Shown here: piece after piece, positions 1-10,179 of the stretch
Layout of the letters: every line of letters starts with the position of its first letter
Position numbering within the stretch: position 1 is the first letter of the stretch
DNA from: Vagococcus intermedius
Lineage (GTDB): Bacteria; Bacillota; Bacilli; Lactobacillales; Vagococcaceae
Length of the DNA stretch: 64,000 bases
Assembly: GCF_029144185.1 (NCBI RefSeq)
Contig: NZ_CP110232.1
Span: 1,116,001 to 1,180,000, forward strand
Reading direction: 5' to 3'
Notes under the pieces: model-generated
The model's database searches: none
Told to the model about the DNA's origin: nothing
What the model saw: the letters and a program-made list of their open reading frames with translations, nothing else
Position numbers and translations under genes: made by a program

Positions 1-135
1 AGCTACACAAATTTAATTATGAATAATCTATCAACATATAATCTAAAACCTGTAGCAGCTCATAAAACCGTTAAATCAGCTTATCCTCCTAAAGAGGAAG
101 TAACAGATAACCAAACAGATAACCAATCTGAATAA
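1..135 (+). CDS. C-terminal tail of an unidentified protein (5' cut by window)
   Basis: An open frame runs from base 1 to a TAA at 133-135, giving the last 44 residues of a protein whose start lies outside the window. The tail is polar and ends in a D/N/Q/T-rich stretch with a small repeat (TDNQ twice), which looks like a disordered C-terminus. It is followed at once by an intrinsic terminator, so it closes its transcription unit. I do not recognise the family from this tail. Confidence 0.6.
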   Translation, partial: SYTNLIMNNLSTYNLKPVAAHKTVKSAYPPKEEVTDNQTDNQSE

Positions 136-167
136 AAACAACTACCTTTAGGTAGTTGTTTTTATTT
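136..167 (+). terminator. Intrinsic terminator after the first gene
   Basis: An inverted repeat (ACAACTACC, loop TTTA, GGTAGTTGT) is followed by a T-run. It starts directly after the stop codon of the upstream gene tail. Confidence 0.85.
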
Positions 168-343
168 GCTCGTGTGTAAAAAATAGTAACTGATAGAAAA
201 TAAACACTATTTGTTATATGTGTCGTTTATACATGTTTTTTCAACAAAAATAAAAAATAGATAAGATAAAGTCTCTGATTTAACTTGTTAAATGTGGAGA
301 TTATGAGATAATAAAGTCATTAAAATATGATGGAGGCTTGATA

Positions 344-1384
344 ATGGCATTGTGGGAGAAATTTAAGCAAAATGACGGACTACGACGAACGGTTGTTTTA
401 TTAGTCATTTGTGCAATTTTATTTTTTATTAGAGATATTATTAGCTTGATTTTATTAACGTTTATTCTAACTTATTTAATAACACGTTTGGTCAATGGTG
501 TGTATCGAAGAATACCCTTACCTAAAAAAATAATCGCTCTTTTAATTTACGGGTTTATTATAGTTTTCCTTTATTTTGCGCTAACTATTTATACACCTAA
601 GCTAATCACCCAAACTATTTCAATGGTTGAATCAGTTATTTCGTTCTACCAAGAACCTAATTCAGATAATTCCTTGTTAGAATGGATCAGTCAAAATATA
701 AGTTTTACAGAAATCAAAGAACAATTAACCTCAGGAGTAAAGGTTATCTTCAATTATGTCTCTAGTATCGGCTCTATGGGAATGACCTTTGTCATGTCTT
801 TTGTGCTAAGTTTCTTTTTCTGCATTGAAGAAACATGGGTAAAAAGTTTTAGCAGCCTTTTTTTAACAAGTAAAATTAGTTGGTTTAGTCAAGATGTTGC
901 CTACTTAGGTAAAAAATTTGTTAATACTTTCGGAGTGGTCTTAGAAGCTCAATTCCTAATCGCTTTAGTTAATACTGGTTTAACTGTTTTAGGATTATAT
1001 ATCATGAGTTTCCCTCAATTACTTAGCTTAGCTCTAATGATTTTTATCTTTAGCTTAGTTCCAGTTGCTGGGGTGATCTTATCTTGCGTCCCGTTGTCTT
1101 TAATTGGCTATACGGTGGGCGGAGTTAAAGATGTTTTTTACGTACTTATCATGATTGCTGTTATCCATATGTTCGAATCTTATTTCTTAAACCCTAAACT
1201 AATGAGCAGTAAAACGGATTTGCCAGTTTTTTATATTTTTATTATTTTGATGTTTTCAGAACACTTCTTTGGTGTTTGGGGGCTAGTAGTTGGTATTCCA
1301 GTTTTTGTATTCTTATTAGATTTACTAGAAGTTAAATCATTAGATAAGAAACTCAGATTACCCACATTAGGGATAAAAAAATAA
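344..1384 (+). CDS. AI-2E family (YdiK/PerM-type) membrane protein
   Basis: A 346-residue polytopic membrane protein of the AI-2E transporter/PerM family. Hydrophobic helices are clustered at about residues 15-70 and 130-340, with a soluble stretch between about 75 and 130 as usual in the family. The late segment with SLVPVAGVILSCVPLSLIGY and the following FESYFLNPKLM are typical family motifs. Members have been linked to autoinducer-2 export or to Na+/H+ antiport, so the substrate cannot be read from sequence. I chose ATG 344 because GGAGG lies 7 bases upstream; the TTG at 338 is too close to it. The gene is flanked by terminators and looks monocistronic. Confidence 0.85.
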   Translation: MALWEKFKQNDGLRRTVVLLVICAILFFIRDIISLILLTFILTYLITRLVNGVYRRIPLPKKIIALLIYGFIIVFLYFALTIYTPKLITQTISMVESVISFYQEPNSDNSLLEWISQNISFTEIKEQLTSGVKVIFNYVSSIGSMGMTFVMSFVLSFFFCIEETWVKSFSSLFLTSKISWFSQDVAYLGKKFVNTFGVVLEAQFLIALVNTGLTVLGLYIMSFPQLLSLALMIFIFSLVPVAGVILSCVPLSLIGYTVGGVKDVFYVLIMIAVIHMFESYFLNPKLMSSKTDLPVFYIFIILMFSEHFFGVWGLVVGIPVFVFLLDLLEVKSLDKKLRLPTLGIKK

Positions 1385-1390
1385 ATAGTT

Positions 1391-1423
1391 AAAAAAGCAA
1401 ACTGAGGTTTGCTTTTTTTTATT
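1391..1423 (+). terminator. Intrinsic terminator after AI-2E gene
   Basis: Stem AAGCAAAC / GTTTGCTT with a short loop and an eight-base T-run follows the stop codon. Confidence 0.85.
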
Positions 1424-1506
1424 AATTTTAAAAGTAGCCAAGCTTATCAGGTTATTTTTTGTTAAGATAGATATGTATTATTATTTATTTAGAAATGGGT
1501 GGTATT

Positions 1507-2694
1507 TTGAAAAAGAACAAAGTAACAATGTCTAAAAAATTAACATTTATAATGGCATTAGTATGTGGTATTTCGATAGCTAGTCTTTACTACGTTCAGC
1601 CTTTAGAAGGGATGATTGCTAGTGAGTTAGGAATTCAAGTAGGACAAATGGGGTTAGCACCTACCTTAAGTCAAGTAGGGTATGCTTTAGGTTTATTATT
1701 TATTGTCCCTTTAGGAGATATATTTGAACGTAAAAAATTAATTATTTTTATGTTAAGCCTAGTAAGTATTGTGCTATTGCTGACTGGTCTAGTCAGTCAA
1801 TACCCACTGTTAATGATTTTAATGCTTGCCATTGGATTGACTTCAATAGTTCCCCAACTTATTATCCCTTTTGCCGGACAGCTCGCCAACCCTTCAGAAC
1901 GCGGTTCTGTTCTCGGCATTGTAACAGGCGGCTTACTAATTGGTATTTTATTATCACGAACTTTTAGTGGGTTTATCGGAGCTTATTATGGTTGGCGAGC
2001 AGTTTATTTTTCAGGTGTGGGACTAGCAATCTTTTTGATAATCTTAGTTAGTGCAGTTTTCCCCAAAAATAAACCACTGTCAAATTTATCATATAAAGAA
2101 CTGATGTTATCATTACCAAAATTATTTATGAGCCAAGCGGTTGTAAGAGAAAGTGCCTATAATGGTTTCTTCATTTTTGGCGCTTTCAATATTTTTTGGT
2201 CAACCTTGGTCTTTTTAATGGAGAGTCCGACCTATCAGATGGGGTCTAAAGAAGTTGGATATATCGGTTTGGTGGGGGTGATTGGTGCTTTAGCCTCAGT
2301 CTTTATGGGAAAAGTATCTGATCGAAAAGGAGCTAGAGTTGGGGTTGGTTTAGGAACGTTAATCGAAACAGTATCTTTCGTTGTATTATGGTTACTAGGC
2401 CACCATTTACTAGGCTTAATTGTCGGAGTTATTTTACTTGATTTAGGTACTCAAAGTGCCCAGGTATCCAATCAATCAAGAATCCAATCTTTAGGTGATG
2501 AAAATAGAAGTAGAAACAATACAATTTTTATGTTTTCATATTTTATCGGAGGTGCAAGTGGTTCTTTACTCGGCTCATTAGCTTGGCAAATGGCTGGCTG
2601 GTCAGGAGTATGTGCATTAGGTATGATTTATGGGAGTCTAGGTTTAGTAGGTCACTATTTTATATTTAAAAAAAGAAAAGAAGAATCTTTTTAA
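1507..2694 (+). CDS. MFS transporter, DHA1-like drug/sugar exporter
   Basis: A major facilitator superfamily protein of about 395 residues with about 12 hydrophobic helices. The loop 2-3 signature GDIFERKKL and the helix-5 region with RTFSGFIGAYYGWRAVYFSG are typical of the DHA1 (ProP/AraJ-like) drug:H+ antiporter group. The cargo is unknown. The open frame starts at ATG 1495, but that codon has no ribosome-binding site. A GGGTGG at 1497-1502 would serve the TTG at 1507, and ATG 1528 is a third option, so the start is uncertain by a few residues. The gene stands alone between a terminator and the promoter of the next operon. Confidence 0.85.
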   Translation: MKKNKVTMSKKLTFIMALVCGISIASLYYVQPLEGMIASELGIQVGQMGLAPTLSQVGYALGLLFIVPLGDIFERKKLIIFMLSLVSIVLLLTGLVSQYPLLMILMLAIGLTSIVPQLIIPFAGQLANPSERGSVLGIVTGGLLIGILLSRTFSGFIGAYYGWRAVYFSGVGLAIFLIILVSAVFPKNKPLSNLSYKELMLSLPKLFMSQAVVRESAYNGFFIFGAFNIFWSTLVFLMESPTYQMGSKEVGYIGLVGVIGALASVFMGKVSDRKGARVGVGLGTLIETVSFVVLWLLGHHLLGLIVGVILLDLGTQSAQVSNQSRIQSLGDENRSRNNTIFMFSYFIGGASGSLLGSLAWQMAGWSGVCALGMIYGSLGLVGHYFIFKKRKEESF

Positions 2695-2763
2695 GGTTCT
2701 TTTTTTATTTTTGATAATTCACAAAAAAATCATGAAATATTGAGGAATATGATAGTGAAACAC

Positions 2764-2792
2764 TTGAAAAAGCCCGTTATTTTAAGTATGAT
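2764..2792 (+). promoter_or_regulatory. Predicted sigma-A promoter of the ABC exporter operon
   Basis: TTGAAA (2764-2769), a 17-base spacer and TATGAT (2787-2792) lie 45 bases ahead of the first ABC exporter start. Confidence 0.6.
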
Positions 2793-2836
2793 AAACTTCT
2801 GTACCAAAATAGAAACAGATAGAAAGAAGGGTTGAT

Positions 2837-4555
2837 ATGTCTTTACTAATAAATAAAATAAAAGAGCAAAAAAGCTCACTTTTGGGTTCGTTATTAATGA
2901 CATTTTTCATTGTAATGTCGCAGCTATGGCAGCCAAAATTATTACAAAAAGTGTTAACAGAAGTGATGAAAGATGACAAAGATAAGGTTATACAAGTTGG
3001 CATTACTTTACTTGTTGTGGCTGGAATAGGTTTATTAGCAGGAGTCGTAAATACAGTTATATCGGCACGAATAGCTCGTGAAGTATCTGCTGGATTACGT
3101 GAAGATACATTTAAAAAAATTCAAACATTTTCATTTAGTAATATTGAACAATTTTCAGCTGGAAACTTAGTTGTCCGCTTAACCAATGATGTTACACAAG
3201 TTCAAAATTTAGTTATGATGATTATGCAATCATTAATTAGAATTCCAATATTGTTTATTGGAAGCTTTATTTTAGCAATGTTTACTATTCCGCAACTATG
3301 GTGGGTTATTATTGTCTTAGTAGTCTTAGTTTTTGTAGTAGTTATGGGATTATTTGGATTAATGGGGAAACATTTCAGTATGATTCAAAAGAGTCTAGAT
3401 AAAGTAAATGGGATTGCTAAAGAAAATTTAGCAGGAATGAGAGTTGTTAAATCATTTGTTCAAGCCGACAATGAAACGAAACGGTTTGAAGAAGTCAGTG
3501 ATAAGTTGACACAGCATACCATTGCTGTTGGACGTTTATTTTCAATTATGATCCCAACCTTTACGTTAATTTCAAGTATTGCTATTATTGGGACCATTTT
3601 TCTTTCAGCAGATTTAGCTGCTAAAGATATCGAAGTAGTCGGAGCGGTTGCCTCATTCATGAACTACTTGATGCAAATTATGATGTCTATTATTATCGGA
3701 GGAATGATGATGATGATGGCTTCACGTGCGTTTGTCTCTTTATCCCGTTTAAAGGAAATTATGGATACAGAACCTGATGTAACTTATAATGAAGAGTCAA
3801 CTGAAATCATCGAATCAGGAGACGTTGAATTCGCTAATGTTAGTTTCGAATACGCCGGAGATGAGCGCCCATCACTAGAACATATTAGCTTTTCAGCCAA
3901 ACACGGTTCTGTCGTGGGCGTTGTTGGGGCGACAGGTTCGGGTAAATCAACTCTCGCTCAAATGATTGCTAGAATGTACGATCCAACAGAAGGAGACATT
4001 ACTATTGGTGGTGTCAACTTAAAAGATGCCAATAAAATTGATCTACGAGATTCAGTCGCATTGGTGTTACAAAAAGCTATTTTATTCTCTGGGACAATAG
4101 CAGAAAATCTGCGTCATGGTAAAAAAGATGCATCAACAACAGAATTAGAAGAAGCCTCAAAAATCGCGCAAGCGAAAGAGTTTATCGATCGACAAGCAGA
4201 AGGCTACACTAGCCCAGTTGAAGAACGAGGTGCCAACTTCTCAGGCGGACAAAAACAGCGTCTATCTATTTCTCGAGGAGTTATTGGTGAACCGAAAGTA
4301 CTCGTTTTAGATGATAGTACAAGTGCCTTAGATGCTCGTTCTGAAAAATTAGTACGCGAAGCGTTAGCACAACAACTTACAAATACAACAACTTTTATTA
4401 TCGCTCAAAAAATATCATCAGTTGTTCACGCCGATAATATTTTAGTGTTAGATGATGGTAAATTAGTTGCAACAGGAACACATTCAGAACTATTGATAAC
4501 AAGTCCTGTTTATCGTGAAATTTACGATACTCAAAAAGGGAAAGAGGTGGTGTAG
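2837..4555 (+). CDS. Heterodimeric ABC exporter, subunit with degenerate ATP site
   Basis: A 572-residue half-transporter: six-helix membrane domain (about 1-310) fused to an ATPase domain (about 340-570). Walker A is GATGSGKST and the signature is intact (NFSGGQKQR). The Walker B glutamate is replaced by Asp ([12 protein letters not shown]) and the switch histidine by Gln (IIAQKISSV). This is the known pattern of the non-catalytic partner in asymmetric multidrug exporters such as LmrCD, BmrCD, EfrCD and TM287/288. The stop codon abuts the ATG of the partner gene, so the two are translationally coupled. The likely role is export of drugs or lipophilic compounds; the substrate is not determinable. 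It begins at ATG with AGAAGGG upstream. Confidence 0.93.
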   Translation: MSLLINKIKEQKSSLLGSLLMTFFIVMSQLWQPKLLQKVLTEVMKDDKDKVIQVGITLLVVAGIGLLAGVVNTVISARIAREVSAGLREDTFKKIQTFSFSNIEQFSAGNLVVRLTNDVTQVQNLVMMIMQSLIRIPILFIGSFILAMFTIPQLWWVIIVLVVLVFVVVMGLFGLMGKHFSMIQKSLDKVNGIAKENLAGMRVVKSFVQADNETKRFEEVSDKLTQHTIAVGRLFSIMIPTFTLISSIAIIGTIFLSADLAAKDIEVVGAVASFMNYLMQIMMSIIIGGMMMMMASRAFVSLSRLKEIMDTEPDVTYNEESTEIIESGDVEFANVSFEYAGDERPSLEHISFSAKHGSVVGVVGATGSGKSTLAQMIARMYDPTEGDITIGGVNLKDANKIDLRDSVALVLQKAILFSGTIAENLRHGKKDASTTELEEASKIAQAKEFIDRQAEGYTSPVEERGANFSGGQKQRLSISRGVIGEPKVLVLDDSTSALDARSEKLVREALAQQLTNTTTFIIAQKISSVVHADNILVLDDGKLVATGTHSELLITSPVYREIYDTQKGKEVV

Positions 4556-6334
4556 ATGAAAAAACAAACGAGTATTGCTCGCTTCTTTTGGACTTATCTA
4601 AAAGCATATAAAACACAACTGATTATTATCATTGTCGCAATCATTGCTTCAACTTACCTCCAAGTGAAGACACCACAATATATCGGTAAATCAATGGAAG
4701 AGCTCGCTACATTTGCTGGGACCTCTTTGATGTTAGGTGCTGATAAAGCTGATAAAGCACCTCTTATTGAAGTGGTAAAGTTACTTTTAATGCTATATTC
4801 AATGAATTGGATCGCCATGTTTATCCAAAATATTTTAATGGCTGGTGTAACAGGAAAGTCAACCAATAAGATGAGAATTTCATTATTTAAAAAAATTGAA
4901 CGAATGACAATTAAATTCTTTGATAGCCATCAGGATGGTGAAATTTTAAGTCGTTTTACCAGTGATTTAGATAATATTTCTAATACGATGAACCAAGCAT
5001 TGATTCAAGTTTTAACTAATATTTCCATGATGATTGGTGTATTAATCATGATGTTCCGTGAAAATGCGCAAATGTCATGGGCTACCTTAGCTCTATCACC
5101 ATTTGCGATCTTAGTAGCTATTTTGATTATTCGTCAAGCACGTAAACATGTCAATGTTCAACAAGATAGTATTGGTGAGTTAAATGCCTATGTTGACGAA
5201 CGTATCTCTGGTCAAAAAGTGATTATTACCAATGGGTTAGAGGAAGAAACAATTGCTGGTTTTGATAGTTTAAATCAACAAGTTAAGAAAGCAACGTTTA
5301 AAGGTCAGGTTTATTCAGGGCTACTCTTTCCAACCATGCAGGGACTAGCCCTATTTAATACGGCTATTGTGATTTTCTTTGGTAGCTGGTTAGTTTTAGA
5401 TGGAAGCATGGATCGGGCAGCTGGTTTAGGGTTGATCGTTATGTTTGTACAGTATTCGCAGCAGTTTTATATGCCATTAACTCAGATTTCATCACAATTT
5501 AGTATGTTACAGTTGGCTTTTACTGGAGCGCGACGCTTAAATGAAATTTTTGCTGAAGAGGATGAAGTTGAGCGAGATAATGTTGTTGAAATTGAGGGAT
5601 TAAAAGAGGGAATTGAGTTAGCAGATGTTGATTTTTCTTACGTTGCTGGCAAACCTATTTTAAAAAATATTAATATTAAAGCAGAAAAAGGGCAGATGGT
5701 TGCTTTAGTTGGTCCAACTGGTTCAGGAAAAACAACTATTATGAATCTCTTGAATCGTTTCTATAATGTAGATGGTGGTATGATTAAAATTGATGGTACT
5801 GATATTCGTGATATTAGTTTACCAAGTCTACGCTCACATATTGGGATTGTTTTACAAGAATCTGTTCTTTTCGGTGGTACAATTGCCGAAAATATTACGT
5901 TTGGTAAACGTGATGCCTCAGAAGAAGAAATGATTTCTGCTGCAAAACAGGCTAATATTCATGACTTCATCATGAGTTTAGAAGATGGATATGAGACTAT
6001 CGTTAGTGATGAAAACAATATTTTTAGTGTGGGGCAAAAACAATTAATAAGTATTGCTCGGACGATTATTACAAATCCAGATTTGCTCATTTTAGATGAG
6101 GCTACTAGTAACGTTGATACAGTGACAGAAAGTCGAATTCAAAAAGCGATGGAAAATATTATTGCGGGTAGAACAAGTTTTGTGATCGCACATCGTTTAA
6201 AAACAATCTTAAATGCGGACTATATTGTCGTTTTACATCAAGGTGAAGTAATTGAAGAGGGAACTCATGAAGAATTATTAGAAAGAGAAGGTTTCTATGC
6301 GGAACTTTATCATAATCAATTTGTATTTGAATAA
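4556..6334 (+). CDS. Heterodimeric ABC exporter, catalytic-site partner
   Basis: A 592-residue half-transporter with six membrane helices and an ATPase domain. It carries a consensus Walker A (GPTGSGKTT), Walker B with catalytic Glu ([12 protein letters not shown]) and switch His (IAHRLKTI), but an altered signature (IFSVGQKQL instead of LSGGQ). In a head-to-tail dimer, its Walker motifs meet the intact signature of the upstream subunit to form one working site. The upstream subunit's Asp/Gln motifs meet this weak signature to form the degenerate site. The membrane domain has an insertion after helix 1 (about residues 45-75). It starts with no gap after the preceding gene and is followed by a terminator. 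Confidence 0.93.
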   Translation: MKKQTSIARFFWTYLKAYKTQLIIIIVAIIASTYLQVKTPQYIGKSMEELATFAGTSLMLGADKADKAPLIEVVKLLLMLYSMNWIAMFIQNILMAGVTGKSTNKMRISLFKKIERMTIKFFDSHQDGEILSRFTSDLDNISNTMNQALIQVLTNISMMIGVLIMMFRENAQMSWATLALSPFAILVAILIIRQARKHVNVQQDSIGELNAYVDERISGQKVIITNGLEEETIAGFDSLNQQVKKATFKGQVYSGLLFPTMQGLALFNTAIVIFFGSWLVLDGSMDRAAGLGLIVMFVQYSQQFYMPLTQISSQFSMLQLAFTGARRLNEIFAEEDEVERDNVVEIEGLKEGIELADVDFSYVAGKPILKNINIKAEKGQMVALVGPTGSGKTTIMNLLNRFYNVDGGMIKIDGTDIRDISLPSLRSHIGIVLQESVLFGGTIAENITFGKRDASEEEMISAAKQANIHDFIMSLEDGYETIVSDENNIFSVGQKQLISIARTIITNPDLLILDEATSNVDTVTESRIQKAMENIIAGRTSFVIAHRLKTILNADYIVVLHQGEVIEEGTHEELLEREGFYAELYHNQFVFE

Positions 6335-6337
6335 AAA

Positions 6338-6373
6338 AAACCCATTGGTAATCATACCAATGGTTTTTTTTAC
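6338..6373 (+). terminator. Intrinsic terminator after ABC exporter pair
   Basis: Perfect stem ACCCATTGGTA / TACCAATGGT with a four-base loop, followed by eight T. Confidence 0.9.
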
Positions 6374-6499
6374 GATTTATAACCGTATAATTATATTATG
6401 TAAACAAAAAGAGGATTAATGACAATATTCCTTGTTATAATTTTATTATTACGTGAGGAAAGATGGTATGATGATAGTAAGTAGTTTTAGGAGGTAATT

Positions 6500-9400
6500 A
6501 TGAGAAAAGTTGAAAATGTATTAAGCGCCTGGGAATTAGTTGAATATTTAAGCGCTGGAGAGCTACCTAGTGATAAAGACCTTAAATCAAACCAACGATT
6601 AAACGTCCTTAGTACGGAGCGAAAACAATTAGGCTCTGAATTAGGAACCTTGACAGGTGATAAAAAAACAATTGTTTATTTGAATTGTTTTACAAATTAT
6701 GATTTACAGCTATTTTTACGTCACTACTATAAAAATGATAATGTTGGTCTTGATGAAGATACATGTAAACGATATAGCGCCTCAATTGAAATAGATACCA
6801 ATTTACAGTATATTGAGGGGTCATTAGTCATTCCTCATATGATGCTATTGCTAAAAAGAATAAATGAAACAACGCTTGATCAAACCATGTCCTTTCAAGA
6901 AATAACGGCTAGTTATCAAGAGTCGTATCTCTTTGTTGAACAAGAAATTCGTGACTGTTTTTCTAAAAGGGAAGTGGCTATCAGTGAGGTAATTCATTCA
7001 GTTGAGTTGTTATTAATGAATTATTTTAACTTGAAAAATTTAAATCTAAAATATCCAGTTGTTAGTTACACTCTAGCTGGTGTAACAGATCGAGATAAAC
7101 CAACTGATTTGAATAGCTTTTATTTAAAAGATCTTAAAAAAATTAAAAAAGACGGCATTAATCCAAGATTATTCAAGTTTATTAAAGGAATAGAACAGCA
7201 TCATGATATTGATGACAATCGTGATACGCTTATGCCCTTAATTCATCCTAATGAACTTCCTTTGGGTCGATGGCCATCTGAAATTCCATTTAAATTGAAT
7301 TTAATGCAACAAGTCGCAGTTAATTTAGCAGTAGACTTAAAGGATGATATTTTTTCTGTAAATGTGCCAACAGGAACCGGTAAGGTTACTTTAATAAAGG
7401 ATATTATTGCAGATTTAATAGTACAACGCGCTTTTAAAATGGTTGGCCTAGCTAAACCAACTGATGGATTTATTGCACGTAATGCGTTAGATGTTTCAGA
7501 CGAGACACTCTTACCTAAAAAACTTGCACCTAATCTAATTGGTTATGGCGTGACAGTAGCAAGTTCTAACAATCCTACAGTTGAAACCATCATAAAAAAA
7601 CTGCCCTTAACTAACAAGATGGCTCATAGTGTAAGCTCTTTCGAAAATGAACCTACCTATCAAGAGTTATTGAAAGAACTAGATTATTTTTCTGAATATA
7701 GTGATATTATTAATCAAACAGAATCAGGTTCTCATTGGGGGTTATTTTCTTTTGATTTTGGAAATAAAAACAAAGTTGATACGGTTTTAACAACTTTAAT
7801 TGAGGGTGGTAAGCAAGGAGAGTTACCTAGTTTATCATCAACAATGCGACTGTTTTTTAATGATGACTCAAAAAAGGTCAAAACTTGGGAACAAGTAAAA
7901 TCTGAGTTTATGGAAACGATTGTTGAAATTGAAAATGAACAAGCCAAAATTTTAAAATATAAAAAAGCAATTTTATCGCTAGAACAAACACAAGTTGCTT
8001 ATTTGGCTGCAGTGAAACATTATGAAGAAAAATCTGAACTTGTAGACAAAGCAAGCGCAGCTCTTAAAGAAGCGCTCATAACAGCTGAACAGTCCAAAGT
8101 GGTTGTAGATAACTTGCCTTTAGATTCCATGATTCAAAAGATGAAACATCGCTTATTTGGTAAAGAAAAAGCAGAAAATATAAAGGCTCGCAAAGCTCTT
8201 TATTATGCTAATCAAGAAGTTATCATAAAAAAAGAGAGTTTAAAAACTAGCAAAGCGTTATTAGAAGAAGCTGCTAAGGACCAAGAAGCTACTGAATCTT
8301 CAATTCCAGCTTTAGAACAAGCTGTCAAAGAAGGTAAGGCTTATTTTGACGCCACTAATAAAATAACTGTTGGAGATGATAGCTACTGGTCAAAAGATAA
8401 CTATGCTGAACGTCAAAGAGAAACACCTTGGGTTTCAGATAAATTAAATTATTATCGTGGCACTTTATTTATTAAGGCTCTACAAGTCCATAAGTACTTT
8501 AATGCGGCTAATCAAGACCAGATAGAACAAGCTTTACAGATTTTAAGTAAACGTTATGAGTTTGATCGAAGCAAGTCGGCTAATCAAGAGTTACTAATCG
8601 ATTGTTTTAATATTTTACAATTAGTTGTTCCGGTGATAAGCATAACCTTTGAAAGTATCGGGGAATTGTATCAAGAATTAGGTAAAGGATCTATTGAAAA
8701 TTTAATAATTAATGATGCCGGTCAAATATCACCACAGCAAGCTGTTGGAGCCATCCAACGTTCGTTAAATGTGATGACACTGGGAGATTCAGCTCAACTA
8801 AAACCGATTCAAACTTTGGATGATATGATTGTTAACAATCTATCGCAAGCCTTTGATTTGGAAGAGAAATATGTCGGAAGAAGTGCATCTGTACAAAGAT
8901 TGGCAGATGAAGCGAATGCTTACGGAACTTATAAGCAAGATGGGACTTATATCGGTACGCCTTTATGGGTTAATAGACGCCTTAAAGAACCGATGTTCTC
9001 TGTCGTCAATGAATTATCTTATGAAAATAAGATGGTTTTAGCCGAAGAAGAACCTATTAAAACAACAGGTGAAGCCTATTGGGTAAACGTAAAGGGGAGT
9101 GTCATCCAAGAACAATTTGTGCCAGAGTATGCCAATGTATTAGTTGAATATCTTTCAACTGAAGTAGCAATTAAAGATGTTTTTGTTATTTCACCATTTA
9201 AATCAGTGAGTGATAATTTAAAACAACTTCTGGGGAAAGGTCAATATCAATTGCCTAACATTCCAAGTGACATCTTAATAAAATGGAAACAAACAAATAT
9301 CGGAACCGCTCAAACATTTCAAGAAAAAGAAGCTAAAGTGGTCTATTTTGTTTGTGGAACTGATACTAAATCTGATAAGTCCCCAAATTGGGTCTCTGAA

Positions 9401-9544
9401 GAAGCTGCTATTATTAACACCGCGATGACATGTGCAAAAGAGAAATTTATAATAATCGGAGATCGTCAGAGCTTAAAAGAAAAACCTCATTATAATATCG
9501 TTGATAACTACACAAAATCACTAGCTTCAAGTTATAACAAATAA
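6500..9544 (+). CDS. SF1 (DNA2/Upf1-like) helicase homologue with degenerate catalytic motifs
   Basis: A 1014-residue protein with the layout of large bacterial DNA2/Upf1-type SF1 helicases, but most key motifs are altered. Motif I near residue 290 is PTGTGKVTL (GKT/S expected). Motif Ia (VASSNN, near 351) is recognisable. A long charged, coiled-coil-like insert fills about 470-620. Motif II near 739 reads NDAGQ where DEAGQ is usual, losing the catalytic Glu. Motif III is GDSAQLKPI. Motif VI near 973 is NTAMTCAKEK, with Cys replacing the Arg finger of the usual ALTRAK. The frame is intact for 3 kb, so the protein seems maintained. I infer a helicase fold with weak or no ATPase activity. It is followed 33 bases later by a PH-domain gene, probably in the same operon. 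Start ATG has AGGAGG 8 bases upstream. Confidence 0.75.
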   Translation: MRKVENVLSAWELVEYLSAGELPSDKDLKSNQRLNVLSTERKQLGSELGTLTGDKKTIVYLNCFTNYDLQLFLRHYYKNDNVGLDEDTCKRYSASIEIDTNLQYIEGSLVIPHMMLLLKRINETTLDQTMSFQEITASYQESYLFVEQEIRDCFSKREVAISEVIHSVELLLMNYFNLKNLNLKYPVVSYTLAGVTDRDKPTDLNSFYLKDLKKIKKDGINPRLFKFIKGIEQHHDIDDNRDTLMPLIHPNELPLGRWPSEIPFKLNLMQQVAVNLAVDLKDDIFSVNVPTGTGKVTLIKDIIADLIVQRAFKMVGLAKPTDGFIARNALDVSDETLLPKKLAPNLIGYGVTVASSNNPTVETIIKKLPLTNKMAHSVSSFENEPTYQELLKELDYFSEYSDIINQTESGSHWGLFSFDFGNKNKVDTVLTTLIEGGKQGELPSLSSTMRLFFNDDSKKVKTWEQVKSEFMETIVEIENEQAKILKYKKAILSLEQTQVAYLAAVKHYEEKSELVDKASAALKEALITAEQSKVVVDNLPLDSMIQKMKHRLFGKEKAENIKARKALYYANQEVIIKKESLKTSKALLEEAAKDQEATESSIPALEQAVKEGKAYFDATNKITVGDDSYWSKDNYAERQRETPWVSDKLNYYRGTLFIKALQVHKYFNAANQDQIEQALQILSKRYEFDRSKSANQELLIDCFNILQLVVPVISITFESIGELYQELGKGSIENLIINDAGQISPQQAVGAIQRSLNVMTLGDSAQLKPIQTLDDMIVNNLSQAFDLEEKYVGRSASVQRLADEANAYGTYKQDGTYIGTPLWVNRRLKEPMFSVVNELSYENKMVLAEEEPIKTTGEAYWVNVKGSVIQEQFVPEYANVLVEYLSTEVAIKDVFVISPFKSVSDNLKQLLGKGQYQLPNIPSDILIKWKQTNIGTAQTFQEKEAKVVYFVCGTDTKSDKSPNWVSEEAAIINTAMTCAKEKFIIIGDRQSLKEKPHYNIVDNYTKSLASSYNK

Positions 9545-9577
9545 AAAAATTGAAAAATTACCAGGAGGGAATCGTTA

Positions 9578-10018
9578 ATGATCAATTTTAAACAATTACT
9601 GCAAGGGACACTTGGCAACTATTCAGAATTAACGACAGAAGAGTTAACAGAGGAATATGGTCTCTATTTATTTGATAACGAAGAAATTACGATAGGTTAT
9701 AAATTGGTTCGAGATGTTTTGATTTTTACCAATCATCGAATTATTTTTGTTGATAAACAGGGTGCAACAGGTAAAAAAACAGCTTTCAGATCGATTCATT
9801 TAGATTCTATTGTAGAAGTTGAGATGGAAACATCAGGTTTTGGTATAGATGATAGCGAAATTACTATTACCTATCTAAAAAATGTGAATCAACGGTCAAA
9901 TGAGGAGAGTCATGCTAATTATAAATTTGAATTTCCTAAAAAAACCGATATCTTGCCGCTATACCGGTTTTTAGGCAATATATCAATGGCTAATAGAGAA
10001 CGCATTAATCATTATTAG
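9578..10018 (+). CDS. PH-domain (YvbH-type) protein
   Basis: A 146-residue cytosolic protein. The core (about residues 30-135) alternates beta-strands ending in a helix, with the VLIFTNHRIIFVDKQG strand pair and SIHLDSIVEVEME typical of bacterial pleckstrin-homology (bPH) proteins of the YvbH family. Their function is generally unknown. It has a strong AGGAGG site. It lies just downstream of the degenerate helicase gene and ahead of a terminator, so the two may be co-expressed; a functional link is inference only. Confidence 0.8.
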   Translation: MINFKQLLQGTLGNYSELTTEELTEEYGLYLFDNEEITIGYKLVRDVLIFTNHRIIFVDKQGATGKKTAFRSIHLDSIVEVEMETSGFGIDDSEITITYLKNVNQRSNEESHANYKFEFPKKTDILPLYRFLGNISMANRERINHY

Positions 10019-10029
10019 GTTAGCTGCTA

Positions 10030-10067
10030 TTAAAAAAACTACCGTTTTTTCGGTAGTTTTTTTTTTG
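10030..10067 (+). terminator. Intrinsic terminator after PH-domain gene
   Basis: Stem AAAACTACCG / CGGTAGTTTT followed by a long T-run. Confidence 0.88.
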
Positions 10068-10130
10068 TAGAATTCCCCCTATTTTAGAGATAAAAGTGAT
10101 AAATCGACAATTTTTAGAGTTAACTCTTGA

Positions 10131-10144
10131 AGAAAACGATTGTA
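10131..10144 (+). promoter_or_regulatory. Candidate cre (CcpA) site of tre operon
   Basis: AGAAAACGATTGTA matches 12 of 14 positions of the cre consensus TGWAARCGYTWNCW and overlaps the -35 box of the treP promoter, which is suited to glucose repression. Confidence 0.5.
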
Positions 10145-10168
10145 TTTTTTAGTTTAATCGCTTATACT
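10140..10168 (+). promoter_or_regulatory. Predicted promoter of treP-treC
   Basis: TTGTAT (10140-10145), a 17-base spacer and TATACT (10163-10168). The TreR operator lies about 12 bases downstream of the -10 box. Confidence 0.65.
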
Positions 10169-10179
10169 CTTATTATCAT

